IMG/VR virus record: IMGVR_UViG_3300043411_000346
Coordinates: 1-37,681 of that record
Origin: a virus
Length of the DNA stretch: 37,681 nucleotides
Reading direction: 5' to 3' (one strand)
A model generated the notes under the pieces. That model ran no database searches and was not told where the DNA came from. It saw only the letters and a list, made by a program, of their open reading frames with translations. A program made the translations under genes and the position numbers. Positions 7,337-15,930 of the stretch are shown here, piece after piece. Numbering within the stretch: position 1 is the stretch's first letter; each line of letters begins with the position of its first letter.

Positions 7337-8376
7337 GTGAAGCCGCCATCGAATCCGTCGCCGCTGAGCCTGTCGAGCAAGCCGTAGAACCCGTGCTGTC
7401 GGTGTCGGAACATGCGGCACAGTTCAACCCCGCCGCGCCGAAAGTCGCGCCCGTGGCCGACGAGAGCGAAGAAGCGCCGGAAGGAGAGACCGACGCCGAG
7501 CGCGAAGAACGGATTCACCATTCAGCGGCACAGAAGCGCGAAGCTGATACCGGCAAGTGGAAGGACGGCAAGCAGCGGAAGTCCAAGGACCTGGTGGAGC
7601 GCGTCAATGCGCTCACGGGTCGCGCCAAGGGCGCTGAGGAACGCGCCGCCGCTGCTGAGCGTAACTTAGCCGCCGCGCAAGATGAACTGAACCGTCTCAG
7701 AGCGGCATCAGCGCCGCGCGCCGAGATTGCCAAGGCTGAAGCCCGGGTGGACGCGAAGACAGAAGCGGTTGACGCGGCAGACCCAGAACCGCAGGAATCC
7801 GAGATTGATGAGAAGTTTGGCGGCGACTACGCGAAGTTCCTGAAAGCGCAAGCGCGATGGGAAGCCCGCCAGGAAATGCGTGAACAGCGCGAACGAGAAG
7901 AACGGGAAGTCATCAATCGTCAAGTGGCTGAAATATCAAAGGCGCAAGTGCAGAAGTTCAACACGCGCGTCGACGCGGCCCGGCAGAAATACAGCGATTT
8001 CGATGCCGCCGCGAATGAGGTCATTCAGCGCGTGCCGCAAGGTTCCATCATCGAATCGTGGATGTTTGAGCATCCCAAAGCCGAAGATGTGGTATATATG
8101 TTCCATTCGCATCCGCAAGAGCTTGACGCGATCTTGCAGATGCCGACCGCCATCGAACAAATCGAAGCGGTCACGCTGCTCGCGCAGCGGTTTGCGTCAC
8201 CACAGAACGGCTCAGCCGGTACCACCGGATCGGCGACCGTTCGCAAAATGGTTAGCACGCCTCCCAAGCCGCCTAATCCGGTGCGGACCGAGGCTCAGCG
8301 CAGCAGCGATGGACCCCCGTTAGACGGGTCGCTGTCAGTTTCTGAGCATGCTCGGCGATTTAAGCTCCGACACTGA
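7333..8376 (+). CDS. Capsid scaffolding protein
   Basis: This 347-residue protein lies directly before the coat gene. It is hydrophilic and mostly helical, with an Ala/Glu/Arg coiled coil from about 105 to 210. These are the usual traits of scaffolds (P22 gp8 is 303 residues). The C-terminal end is basic (RRFKLRH), as in P22, where the C-terminus binds coat. The motif LSVSEHAxxF occurs at residues 22-31 and again at 334-343, encoded with different codons, so both ends may bind coat. It should direct procapsid assembly and then leave. Confidence 0.8.
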   Translation: MSEAAIESVAAEPVEQAVEPVLSVSEHAAQFNPAAPKVAPVADESEEAPEGETDAEREERIHHSAAQKREADTGKWKDGKQRKSKDLVERVNALTGRAKGAEERAAAAERNLAAAQDELNRLRAASAPRAEIAKAEARVDAKTEAVDAADPEPQESEIDEKFGGDYAKFLKAQARWEARQEMREQREREEREVINRQVAEISKAQVQKFNTRVDAARQKYSDFDAAANEVIQRVPQGSIIESWMFEHPKAEDVVYMFHSHPQELDAILQMPTAIEQIEAVTLLAQRFASPQNGSAGTTGSATVRKMVSTPPKPPNPVRTEAQRSSDGPPLDGSLSVSEHARRFKLRH

Positions 8377-8419
8377 CCGCATTTCTCCATTGTTGTCGCG
8401 CCTTTGAGCGAGGTTTGAC

Positions 8420-9655
8420 ATGAATACTCTAGCCACGCCGAACTGGGTCACGACTGACACAGCCACGGGCTTTCTCGACAGCACCAAGCTGATCGGTCGA
8501 TTCGACCGTCAGTGGGATGACCAGTGGTCCAGCAAGCCCGGTGGTGCCAAGCTCGGCTATACCGTCAACGCTCGCATCGAACAGCGATGGATCGTGACGG
8601 AAGGTCAGGCATTCCAACAGCAGGCGATTCTGGACCAGACGGTTCCGATCACGATCAACCATCAGTTCAACGTCGGCTCGGGCTACTCGACCGCGCAGTC
8701 CACGATGGAGATTCAGGAAATCCAGTCGCGCTACTCGCGTCCTGCCGGCAAGTCGATGGCGGCGAAGTGGGATCGCGTGGCCGGCCTTGAGGTCTACAAG
8801 TCGGTGTCGTTCGCGATCGGCACTCCCGGCGTGAACATCAGCACCAATGACCAGTGGGGTGATGCGGTGGCGCTGTTGCAGGAACAGGGCGTCCCCGACG
8901 ACTTCATTGCGGTGATTTCTCCGAGCCAGCAGAACACGACGGCGACGAGCAATCAGGTGCTGTTCAACCCGGCGCAATACGTTGGTGAGTTGTTCGAGTC
9001 GGGCAAGATGTCTGGTCCGGCGCTCGGCATGAAGGGCTGGTATACCGATCCGCTCCTGCCGATGCACACCACGGGCAGCTTCACGGCCTCGACGCCCGCC
9101 GTGAACGGCTCAGGGCTCACCGGCTCCACGTTGGCCACGGACGGCTGGGGCACGTATGCGCTGAAGGCCGGCGATGTGTTCACGCTGGATGGCGTCTACG
9201 CGACCAACCCGCTGGTGCAGGACTTGGACATGGGCCGGCTGATGCAGTTCTCGCTGACGGCTGACCTGTCGGGTTCAACCACGGCCACGCTGGCGTTCAC
9301 GCCTGCAATCGTCACGTCGGGTCCGCTCCAGAACGTCACAAATGCGCCGGCTAACAACGCGGCCATTTCGTTCAAGGGTGCCACGGGCACTGTTGGCGCG
9401 ACGATGACGGCCACGCGGTCGCGGCAGAACCTGATCTTCCATCCGAGCGCGTTCGCGTTCGTCATGGCCGATCTGGACCGCGATCTGGACGGCGCGAAAA
9501 CCGGCTACGTCTCGGACAAGGAAACCCGCGTCAAGATGCGCTGGGCTTCGCAGTGGAACGGTCAGACCGATCAGAAGCTCTCGCGGTTTGACACCCTCGG
9601 CGGCATCGCTCCGGTGCTTCCGTACTTCGCCGTTCGCGGCTTCGGAGGTTCGTAG
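8420..9655 (+). CDS. Major capsid protein, P22 gp5-like
   Basis: This is a 411-residue protein. The N-terminus has the coat signature of the P22 gp5 family: NTLATPNWVT, then GAKLGYTVNARIEQR, then VPITINHQFNVG and a segment ending in STMEIQEIQSRY. P22 gp5 is 430 residues. It should adopt the HK97 fold and form the shell with the scaffold encoded just upstream. A GCGAGG ribosome site precedes the ATG. The 43 bases upstream of the start hold no gene. Confidence 0.92.
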   Translation: MNTLATPNWVTTDTATGFLDSTKLIGRFDRQWDDQWSSKPGGAKLGYTVNARIEQRWIVTEGQAFQQQAILDQTVPITINHQFNVGSGYSTAQSTMEIQEIQSRYSRPAGKSMAAKWDRVAGLEVYKSVSFAIGTPGVNISTNDQWGDAVALLQEQGVPDDFIAVISPSQQNTTATSNQVLFNPAQYVGELFESGKMSGPALGMKGWYTDPLLPMHTTGSFTASTPAVNGSGLTGSTLATDGWGTYALKAGDVFTLDGVYATNPLVQDLDMGRLMQFSLTADLSGSTTATLAFTPAIVTSGPLQNVTNAPANNAAISFKGATGTVGATMTATRSRQNLIFHPSAFAFVMADLDRDLDGAKTGYVSDKETRVKMRWASQWNGQTDQKLSRFDTLGGIAPVLPYFAVRGFGGS

Positions 9656-9657
9656 TC

Positions 9658-10308
9658 ATGGCACTCACAAACGCAACACTCGCGAGCGCGTGCATCGCCT
9701 CGGATTCTGTGTTGGTCCTCTCGGCGTCCACGGGCGTCTCGGCGGGCTACAAGATCGAAGTCGACGGAGAAATCTTTCAGGTCGCCTCGAACTACACCAC
9801 CTCGGGCAACGGCGTGAACGTGCCGGTGCTGCGCGGTCAGAACGGCACGTATGCGTTCGCGCATCCGTCCGGGGCGAAGGTCCGCATCGGGCCGGCGTCA
9901 GACACGCAGTGGGGCAGCCAGGTCGCCCAGACCGTCACGCAGTATCCGAATGTGCGGGCGCGTCAGGTCGCCAGCTACTCGGCATCGGGCGCGATTGCGC
10001 TCCCGAATCCGGGTGCGGACTTGCTCGTGTTCCTGAATGGCACGTCAGTCTGTGCCATGACGGTTGCGGACCCCCAGACGGCGCTGGACGGCTCGTTCCT
10101 CTACATCGCGTCGAACGGTGCGGCAGCGCACACGGTGACGTTCGCGTCCGGATTGTCCGGCGCGGGCAGCTCCTACGACGTGATCACAGTGAACGCGACG
10201 GCCCCGGTCCTGTTGGGACCGTTCTGCGCGGTCAACGGCTATTGGCAGGCGGCGGTGGCCGTGCCGATGGCTGGCACGGTGACGAACGTTACGGCCACGT
10301 TGGCCTGA
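9658..10308 (+). CDS. Probable virion decoration or accessory protein
   Basis: This is a 216-residue protein rich in Ala, Gly, Ser, Thr and Val, with almost no charge. The N-terminal 75 residues resemble short phage structural repeats (VLVLSASTGVSAGYKIEVDGEIFQV, then VLRGQNGTYAFAH). It has a strong GGAGG ribosome site and directly follows the coat gene, the usual place for a head decoration protein. The function is inferred from position and composition. Confidence 0.6.
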   Translation: MALTNATLASACIASDSVLVLSASTGVSAGYKIEVDGEIFQVASNYTTSGNGVNVPVLRGQNGTYAFAHPSGAKVRIGPASDTQWGSQVAQTVTQYPNVRARQVASYSASGAIALPNPGADLLVFLNGTSVCAMTVADPQTALDGSFLYIASNGAAAHTVTFASGLSGAGSSYDVITVNATAPVLLGPFCAVNGYWQAAVAVPMAGTVTNVTATLA

Positions 10309-10329
10309 CGCTAACGAAGGAGTAAACGC

Positions 10330-10767
10330 ATGAGCGTGTTGCAGTCGTCGGACGGCGTGTACGGGAAAGAAGCGTGGAAGTGGGAACACCATCAGGGGGA
10401 AACGCACCCGAGTGACCCAACGATTCGAGGTATGCGCCCGCGTGAGTTTCAGGCGTATCCCGCCATGCTCTACCGCGCCACGCAGAAAAACCCGTGGCGG
10501 TTCGATCAGCACTTGGCGACTGATGCCAATGACCAGGCGACCCAGGAGGCACAGGGCTTCGTGGCTGGCGGTCAGCAGGCTGCAGCGGATCGGTACGACG
10601 CGATGCAGCAGGAGATTGCTGTGCTCGCGGCGAACCGCAACTGGAACGACCGCAACATAAGCGACAAGGCGAAGGCCGAAGTGAACGAAGCCGAGCAGGC
10701 GAGTTCGCGGCACCTCGCGGAAATCCCCGAGAAACCACGGCGCGGCAGGCCGCGCAAGGTCGATTAG
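10330..10767 (+). CDS. Conserved-looking head-region protein with basic tail
   Basis: This is a 145-residue protein. The segment REFQAYPAMLYRATQKNPWRF is like phage proteins coded between coat and tail-neck genes. The second half is a helix rich in Ala, Gln and Asn, and the C-terminus KPRRGRPRKVD contains an AT-hook-like GRP core. It is preceded by AAGGAG. A DNA-contacting role inside the head is possible but unproven. Confidence 0.55.
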   Translation: MSVLQSSDGVYGKEAWKWEHHQGETHPSDPTIRGMRPREFQAYPAMLYRATQKNPWRFDQHLATDANDQATQEAQGFVAGGQQAAADRYDAMQQEIAVLAANRNWNDRNISDKAKAEVNEAEQASSRHLAEIPEKPRRGRPRKVD

Positions 10768-10783
10768 CACGACAGCACACCAT

Positions 10784-10811
10784 GCACGGAGGGCCTGACG
10801 GCTCTCCGTGC
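10784..10811 (+). terminator. Strong hairpin after the coat gene cluster
   Basis: Twelve bases (GCACGGAGGGCC) pair with GGCTCTCCGTGC across a TGAC loop, with one G-U pair. A second small hairpin (CTCGC with GCGAG) follows at once. No T-run follows, so termination may be weak, or the hairpin may set RNA stability for the abundant coat transcript. Confidence 0.55.
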
Positions 10812-10832
10812 CTCTCGCACTTCCGCGAGGGC

Positions 10833-10961
10833 ATGGAAAGGCAGGATTGCAATGCTTACCTCAATTACCGGCGGGGGCGTGTTCACGAAAGCGGTCAGAT
10901 TTACGTGGATGGCGGCACGGTGACGGCGGCGACGTCCGGTATCGCGGTGAACCCGACGTAA
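10833..10961 (+). CDS. Possible tiny virion gene, perhaps frameshifted
   Basis: An open frame of 42 residues ends GGTVTAATSGIAVNPT, eight bases before the next gene. The better ribosome site (AAGGCAGGA) precedes a different ATG at 10852, whose frame reads MLTSITGGGVFTKAV but stops at 10923. A one-base shift near 10890 would join that start to the end QIYVDGGTVTAATSG and make a plausible 36-residue protein. It may be a frameshifted gene, a sequencing error, or just the 42-residue frame. Confidence 0.35.
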   Translation: MERQDCNAYLNYRRGRVHESGQIYVDGGTVTAATSGIAVNPT

Positions 10962-10968
10962 GGGGCAT

Positions 10969-11730
10969 ATGGCCTCTACGACAGGCACGGCCATCGTTCA
11001 AGGCGCGTTCGCGCTGCTCAACGTCTTTACACCGGGGGAATCCGTCTCGGCCAACGACGGTGAGTATGCGCGGACGGTGCTGAATGACCTGCTCAGTTCG
11101 TGGGGCCAGCGGACGCTGTTTATTCCCGTCATTGCGCGGGAACGGTTCGATATGACCGTAGGGAAGGGTTCACCGACGAACCCCTACACCATCGGGTCCG
11201 GCGGTGATTTCGACACGGAGCGACCGGCGAACCAGAACGCCATCACGGCGGCGAATCTGATCCTCACGTCCACGTCGCCGGAAGTTCGTATCCCGCTGGG
11301 GATTTACACGGATCAAGCCTACGACGCGAACCAGATTCCCACGCAGACGAACACGTATCCCACGGGCCTCTACTACAGCCCCACGTATGCGTCTGGCCTT
11401 GGGAGCATCTTCCTGTGGCCTGTGCCGAACACGGCGACGAACGACCTCGAGCTGTTTCTACAAAAGAGCGTGGCCCCGTTCGCCAACCTCAGCACGACCT
11501 ATTACGTGCCGGATGGCGTTCCGCTGATGCTCAAGTACAACCTGGCAGACGCGCTGCAAGGGGCATACGGCAAGCAGATGAGCGAGTCCGACCGCCGCCT
11601 GGCCGTCAGCAGCATGGCGACGTTCAAGCGGTCCAACAGCAAGACGAGCGACTTGGCGAATGATGCCGCCGGCCTGTTCGGGTCACGACGCCACGGCGTC
11701 TACAACATCTATTCGGATACGGGAGGGTAG
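10969..11730 (+). CDS. gp4-like packaged-DNA stabilisation / head-completion protein
   Basis: This is a 253-residue protein. The N-terminus (GAFALLNVFTPGESVSANDG, then a NDLLSSWGQR helix) is the pattern of gp4-type head-completion proteins, which form the ring below the portal. It is longer than P22 gp4 (166). The C-terminal segment LADALQGAYGKQM and a late R-rich helix also fit. Its place between coat and the gp10-like gene is the P22 order. It should seal packaged DNA and start the tail. Confidence 0.75.
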   Translation: MASTTGTAIVQGAFALLNVFTPGESVSANDGEYARTVLNDLLSSWGQRTLFIPVIARERFDMTVGKGSPTNPYTIGSGGDFDTERPANQNAITAANLILTSTSPEVRIPLGIYTDQAYDANQIPTQTNTYPTGLYYSPTYASGLGSIFLWPVPNTATNDLELFLQKSVAPFANLSTTYYVPDGVPLMLKYNLADALQGAYGKQMSESDRRLAVSSMATFKRSNSKTSDLANDAAGLFGSRRHGVYNIYSDTGG

Positions 11731-11733
11731 GCC

Positions 11734-12111
11734 ATGTTCACGAGTCCAGGCGGTCCTAAGTTTGTGGTGTGCTTCACGGGTCAGAGCGATGATGAGACGC
11801 TCGGGCCGTGGATTGACGCACGCGGCTATGCGAACGTGACGTTCTACACGACGGGTATCGGCACCACGTCCTCGGGCGTCATCACGTTTGAAGAATGCGA
11901 CTCGCTGACGGCGACACAGCCGACGCAGCCGTATAACGCCGGCACGGGCAAGTTCTCCGTGGTGGCCACGCGGAACGCGGTTGACGTGGATACCGGGGTG
12001 CAGGTCGCGGACCACTTCCCGCCCAACGCGGCGTATGGCTTCGTGCGGTCGCGGATTTCAACTGCGGTCGGTGGCGGCGGAACCGTCACGGTCACAGCGG
12101 AGTTGAGCTAA
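11734..12111 (+). CDS. Small beta-rich virion-type protein
   Basis: This is a 125-residue protein. It is almost all beta-type sequence: NVTFYTTGIGTTSSGVITFEE and, at the end, AYGFVRSRISTAVGGGGTVTVTAEL. Such proteins are common in phage head and tail clusters and may be adaptor or fibre-base parts. GGAGGG precedes the ATG. The final stop overlaps the next ATG (TAATG). The function is not known. Confidence 0.5.
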   Translation: MFTSPGGPKFVVCFTGQSDDETLGPWIDARGYANVTFYTTGIGTTSSGVITFEECDSLTATQPTQPYNAGTGKFSVVATRNAVDVDTGVQVADHFPPNAAYGFVRSRISTAVGGGGTVTVTAELS

Positions 12112-12593
12112 TGGCGACCTCGCGGTTTATGGGGCGTGGTGATGTGGTCGGCCCCGCGTCGGCGACAGACGGCGCGTTGTGCGCGTTTGACGGGACGACG
12201 GGCAAGCTCATCAAGGTCGGGTCGGGCCTGAGCCCGACATTCGCCACCGTGACGGCGACGACTAGCGTCGTGATCGGCGCGGCTGTGATTACCAATCCGT
12301 CAGCCACCATCTTAGGCCTCAACGGGTCCATTGAGACTGGCGCTGGGTCGTATGTGTGGTCCAAGCTATACGTCTACGTTGGCCCCAACGCTGGCACGCA
12401 GGGCCGCATCGGCTGGCTGGCGGAGGGATCACTCGAACTGCGTACAGCGGCAGGAGCCGACACTGGCAAGTTCACGACCAATGTCGTCAACGCCACGGGC
12501 AAGTTTCAACTCAACGGCGTGGACGGCTTCACTGGCACGGGCGCATACACGAATTTCACGATTGTCGGCGGCATCATCACGGCGGCGAGCTAA
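12111..12593 (+). CDS. Fibre-like structural protein
   Basis: This is a 160-residue protein with low charge and many Gly, Ala, Thr and Val. The N-terminus GPASATDGALCAFDGTTGKLIK resembles collar or fibre proteins in which a short peptide leads into beta repeats. The last part, GKFQLNGVDGFTGTGAYTNFTIVGG, resembles tail-fibre tips. It is probably part of the virion; the exact role is inferred from composition and neighbours. Confidence 0.5.
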   Translation: MATSRFMGRGDVVGPASATDGALCAFDGTTGKLIKVGSGLSPTFATVTATTSVVIGAAVITNPSATILGLNGSIETGAGSYVWSKLYVYVGPNAGTQGRIGWLAEGSLELRTAAGADTGKFTTNVVNATGKFQLNGVDGFTGTGAYTNFTIVGGIITAAS

Positions 12594-13000
12594 TGCGGAC
12601 CTACGCCGACTACATGCGCAAGCAAGGGCAGAAGGCGGCTGAAGATCAGGCCAAAGAGGACGCGCAGAAAGCCAAGTCCCAGCAGGGCCAGCAGACGCAC
12701 AAGGACCCAATGCGCGCGGCACGGTGGGCGGCGTTGCTCGGTTCTGGCGTGGCTGACGCCGAATCGACACGGCAGGCATTGAAGCGGCCCGGTAACTACG
12801 AAGCGAATCCAGTGACGGCGAAGATTGTAGGGAATACGCCGCTCTCCTACGCCGTGAAGCTCGGCGTGAATAGCGGGCTGGCGACGATCCTCGACAAGAC
12901 ACACAAGACTAACCCGAAGCTGGCCAATGTGCTGGCGTTGCTGATGTCAGGGTTGCAGGCTGGTGTGGCCATCCGCAACACAAAGGTGGGGAAAAAGTAA
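12593..13000 (+). CDS. Hydrophobic-domain protein, unknown
   Basis: This is a 135-residue protein. I chose the ATG at 12593, which overlaps the upstream stop (TAATG). The first 40 residues are a basic Gln/Lys helix. Then come two or three moderately hydrophobic helices (AARWAALLGSGVADAEST, YAVKLGVNSGLATIL, LANVLALLMSGLQAGVAI), with the phrase NYEANPVTAKIVGNTPL between. That plan is like small membrane proteins of the DUF5658 type. In this location it may act in DNA ejection, but that is a guess. Confidence 0.5.
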   Translation: MRTYADYMRKQGQKAAEDQAKEDAQKAKSQQGQQTHKDPMRAARWAALLGSGVADAESTRQALKRPGNYEANPVTAKIVGNTPLSYAVKLGVNSGLATILDKTHKTNPKLANVLALLMSGLQAGVAIRNTKVGKK

Positions 13001-13161
13001 TGCTGACAAGAGAACAACTCGCCGCCGATCTCGCGCACGCGGAAGCCAAGCGCGACGAGCAGATTGCCGAAGTGAACGCGATCATCGGGCGCATTGCCTA
13101 CATCAAGCACTTGCTGACGCTGGAACCCGCAGCCCCGCCGAAAGCCCCGCGCAAGAAGTAA
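13000..13161 (+). CDS. Tiny coiled-coil protein
   Basis: This is a 53-residue protein. The start overlaps the upstream TAA (TAATG). It opens MLTREQLAADLAHAEAKRDEQ and continues as one amphipathic helix, then ends in a Pro/Lys tail, PPKAPRKK. Similar tiny helical proteins lie in many phage tail clusters. The function is unknown. Confidence 0.6.
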   Translation: MLTREQLAADLAHAEAKRDEQIAEVNAIIGRIAYIKHLLTLEPAAPPKAPRKK

Positions 13162-13164
13162 CCG

Positions 13165-14622
13165 ATGCCGGCCTTCTCTGCGTTTAACGGCGGGTTCTAC
13201 CAAGCACTGAGTCCGACGTTCGCAGCGGATACGGCGGTCAACGTGTATCTAGAGACGCGCTCGGTACCGGGGAGCGCGAAAACGTCGACGCTGATCGGCA
13301 CGCCGGGGCAGTTGCTTGAAGGCACCGTTCCATCGTCAGGGATGCGCGGCGAGTTCGCCCAAGATGGCCGCGCCTGGTTCGTGTGCGGGTCCACGCTCTA
13401 CGAGCGCGTGAGCGCTGGCAGCTACGCTGTGGTCGGTAACGTCGGGACGGACGGCTTGCCCGTGTCGTTCGCGTCCAACGGCAAGGGCGGCGATCAACTG
13501 GCGCTGTCATCGGCTGGCAACGTCTACGTGCTCAACCTCAACACGAACGCGCTGACGATGGCCGTGCTGCCGTTCACGGGCGCGGTGATGCTGGCGTTCA
13601 TTGACGGGTACGTGCTGGCGCTCCAAAAGGACAGCCCGATTGTGTGGTTCTCCGCGCTCGAGAACGCCTTGAGTTGGGACGCGCTGGATTTCTTCGCACG
13701 GTCGGGCACGTCGGATAACATCGTCGGCATTGCGGTCACGAAGGACCGCGTGTGGTGCTTGGGGTCCAAGACGGCCACGCTCTTTTATGACTCCGGTGAC
13801 ACTGATACGCCGTTCGTGCCTTATCCCGGCACGACGATGCAGATTGGCCTCGTCAGCCCGTGGCTGATGGGTGTCTACGCCGATCAAGTGTTCTGGGTGT
13901 CTGTGAGTTCTCGCGGCTCTCGGCGTGTGGTTATGGCGATGGATGCCGTGCCGCAGCCGATTTCGACGCCGCCTATTGATCTGTGGTTGCAGAACTGCCC
14001 GACGTTGGCCGGCGCGGAGATGCTCATCTACGAGCAGGACTCGCACGTATTTGTCAACATCACGGCACCAGACAGCCCAGACGACATCCAGACGTATAGC
14101 TTCGACGCCGCTGAAAACATGTGGGCGGCTCGGGCTGGGTGGGATGCCGTGCGCGGCGTTTACACGCGGTGGCCGGTGCGCGGCGTCATGGGCATCGACG
14201 GGGCCGTGATCGTCGGTGACTACCGCAACGGCAACATTTATGAACTGAGATTGACGACGTACACCGACAACGGCGGCATCATCCGGCGCGAGCGCGCGTG
14301 TCCGTACGTCTCCGACGAGAATCAGTGGCTCTTTATTGATTCGTTTGAGTTGGGCGCTCAGGTGGGTGTGGGCCTCTCGACGGGGCAAGGCGTGGCTCCA
14401 GTGGCGAACCTGGAACTCAGCCGAGACGCCGGTCAGACGTGGGTAAACACCGGTACGGCGACACTTGGCGCAATGGGCGGCTATCTGGCTCGAGCCATCT
14501 GGCGGCGTTTGGGCCGGTCCCGTGGTGACCGTCTCGTGTTCCGCGTGACGCAGACGGACCCGGTAAAGACGGCATGGACGGGCGCATGGATTCGGGCGCA
14601 AGCTGGGACGGGGCAGCTGTAA
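13165..14622 (+). CDS. gp10-like tail hub / packaged-DNA stabilisation protein
   Basis: This is a 485-residue protein, very close in length to P22 gp10 (472). The N-terminus FNGGFYQALSPTFAADTAVN, followed by TLIGTPGQLLEG, has the pattern of gp10-type hub proteins. These bind below gp4 and carry the tailspikes. The rest is beta-rich with many aromatic residues (DVRAG-type turns such as WAARAGWDAVRGVYTRW). Gene order gp4-like then gp10-like agrees. It overlaps the next gene by TAATG. Confidence 0.78.
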   Translation: MPAFSAFNGGFYQALSPTFAADTAVNVYLETRSVPGSAKTSTLIGTPGQLLEGTVPSSGMRGEFAQDGRAWFVCGSTLYERVSAGSYAVVGNVGTDGLPVSFASNGKGGDQLALSSAGNVYVLNLNTNALTMAVLPFTGAVMLAFIDGYVLALQKDSPIVWFSALENALSWDALDFFARSGTSDNIVGIAVTKDRVWCLGSKTATLFYDSGDTDTPFVPYPGTTMQIGLVSPWLMGVYADQVFWVSVSSRGSRRVVMAMDAVPQPISTPPIDLWLQNCPTLAGAEMLIYEQDSHVFVNITAPDSPDDIQTYSFDAAENMWAARAGWDAVRGVYTRWPVRGVMGIDGAVIVGDYRNGNIYELRLTTYTDNGGIIRRERACPYVSDENQWLFIDSFELGAQVGVGLSTGQGVAPVANLELSRDAGQTWVNTGTATLGAMGGYLARAIWRRLGRSRGDRLVFRVTQTDPVKTAWTGAWIRAQAGTGQL

Positions 14623-15485
14623 TGGCGACCGTCCTTCCGATTCCACCGTCAGGCACCCCGTATCTAGACGCGAGAACTGGCACGGTGTCTGAGCCGTGGC
14701 GTCGGTACCTGTTGTCATTGCAGGACCTTTCGCCGCAGATTCCACCGATTGACGCGCAGTACTGGGTGTCCACGGGCAACAGCGCACTCACTAACGAGCG
14801 CAACATCGGCGCGCTAGCGACTGGATACCTCAAGATCACGACGGCGCTCGGGATTGCCACGCCATCGTCAACGGCCAGTATCCCCGGCGCGGACGTCACA
14901 GGCGCGGCGTTGACGCGCACGAACGATACCAACGTCACGTTGACGCTCGGCGGTTCGCCGCTCACCGGCTTGTTGCGCGCGGTGTCTCTCTCGCTTGGAT
15001 GGTTAGGTCAGCTTGGGCTGTCTCGCGGCGGCACGAATGCCGACCTATCAGCCACTGGCGGCACGTCGCAAGTCTTGAAGCAGACGACGCTCGGCGGGGC
15101 GGTGACGGTGGGGCAGTTGGCAACGACGGACATCACAAATCTCGTCAGCGGCACGTACACGCCGACGCTGACCAACGTCACAAACATTGCGGCGTCTGTG
15201 GCGTTCCCGTTGCAATACACGCGGGTTGGCTCATTCGTCACAGTGGCCGGCAAGGTGGAAGTAGACCCCACGGCACTTGTGGCGTCTGAATTGGGCATTT
15301 CGCTGCCGATTGCGTCAAACTTCGCCAACGACTACGAGTGCGGCGGGTCAGCGAATGCTGGCGCGGTACAGCAAGGGGCGTCAATCACTGCCGATCCAGC
15401 AAACAATCGCGCAACAATGAACTTCATCGCCACCGACGTGGCTAACCGCACGATGGCGTTCATCTTTGGGTACCAGATCATATGA
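14622..15485 (+). CDS. Tail fibre or needle-type protein
   Basis: This is a 287-residue protein. I chose the ATG at 14622, which overlaps the upstream stop. The N-terminus has WRRYLLSLQDLSPQIPP, then AQYWVSTGNSALTNERNIGAL, a pattern found at the base of several podovirus fibres. The middle is a Gly/Thr/Ser-rich shaft, and the last 110 residues form a likely beta tip (SGTYTPTLTNVTNIA). In P22 this position holds the tail needle gp26. Whether it is a needle or a fibre is uncertain. Confidence 0.6.
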   Translation: MATVLPIPPSGTPYLDARTGTVSEPWRRYLLSLQDLSPQIPPIDAQYWVSTGNSALTNERNIGALATGYLKITTALGIATPSSTASIPGADVTGAALTRTNDTNVTLTLGGSPLTGLLRAVSLSLGWLGQLGLSRGGTNADLSATGGTSQVLKQTTLGGAVTVGQLATTDITNLVSGTYTPTLTNVTNIAASVAFPLQYTRVGSFVTVAGKVEVDPTALVASELGISLPIASNFANDYECGGSANAGAVQQGASITADPANNRATMNFIATDVANRTMAFIFGYQII

Positions 15486-15928
15486 GTCTGCACATTCGCG
15501 AAGCCGTGGCCGCTGACTTGCCGATGGTGGTGTCGATGGCAGATCGGTTCATCGAAGAATCGGAGTATGCCGACAAGATCGCGTCAAGCGCGCCTGACGT
15601 AGAAGCATTTGCGCTCCGTTTGATGGAAGGCGAAGACGCCGCGCTTTTTGTTGCGGAGCGCGACGGGGCGATTATTGGGATGATTGGCCTATGGGTGTTT
15701 CGGCATCCGTTTTCTGGTGAGCGCGTCGCGTCAGAGTTGGCGTGGTGGGTAGAGCCTGAACATCGCCAGTCATCGGCGGGGCGTCGTCTTTTGTCGGCAG
15801 CGGAAGCATGGGCGAGTGGCAGAGGCGCGGTATCATTGCACATGATCGCGCCGAACGCGCATGTGGAGCAGTTCTATCAGCGCGTCGGATACTCGAAGGT
15901 GGAAGTGACCTACGAGCGGAGGTTATAG
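15482..15928 (+). CDS. GNAT-family N-acetyltransferase
   Basis: This is a 148-residue protein with the GNAT plan. An N-terminal strand IREAVAADL leads to a helix, the central strand GAIIGMIGLWVF, and the acetyl-CoA loop HRQSSAGRRLL near residues 94-104. The late motif is FYQRVGY at 131-137. It would move an acetyl group from acetyl-CoA to an amine; the substrate cannot be told. It is fused by ATGA to the fibre gene upstream and lies before the ejection genes, so it may modify a virion protein. Confidence 0.85.
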   Translation: MSLHIREAVAADLPMVVSMADRFIEESEYADKIASSAPDVEAFALRLMEGEDAALFVAERDGAIIGMIGLWVFRHPFSGERVASELAWWVEPEHRQSSAGRRLLSAAEAWASGRGAVSLHMIAPNAHVEQFYQRVGYSKVEVTYERRL

Positions 15929-15930
15929 CT

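Noticed and set aside
8429-9067. Minus-strand frame of 212 codons
   Set aside because: It lies wholly inside the coat gene on the other strand and has no motif.
13507-14787. A 426-codon open frame on the minus strand
   Set aside because: It is antisense to the gp10-like gene and has the Arg/His-rich composition of a shadow frame; no domain was seen.
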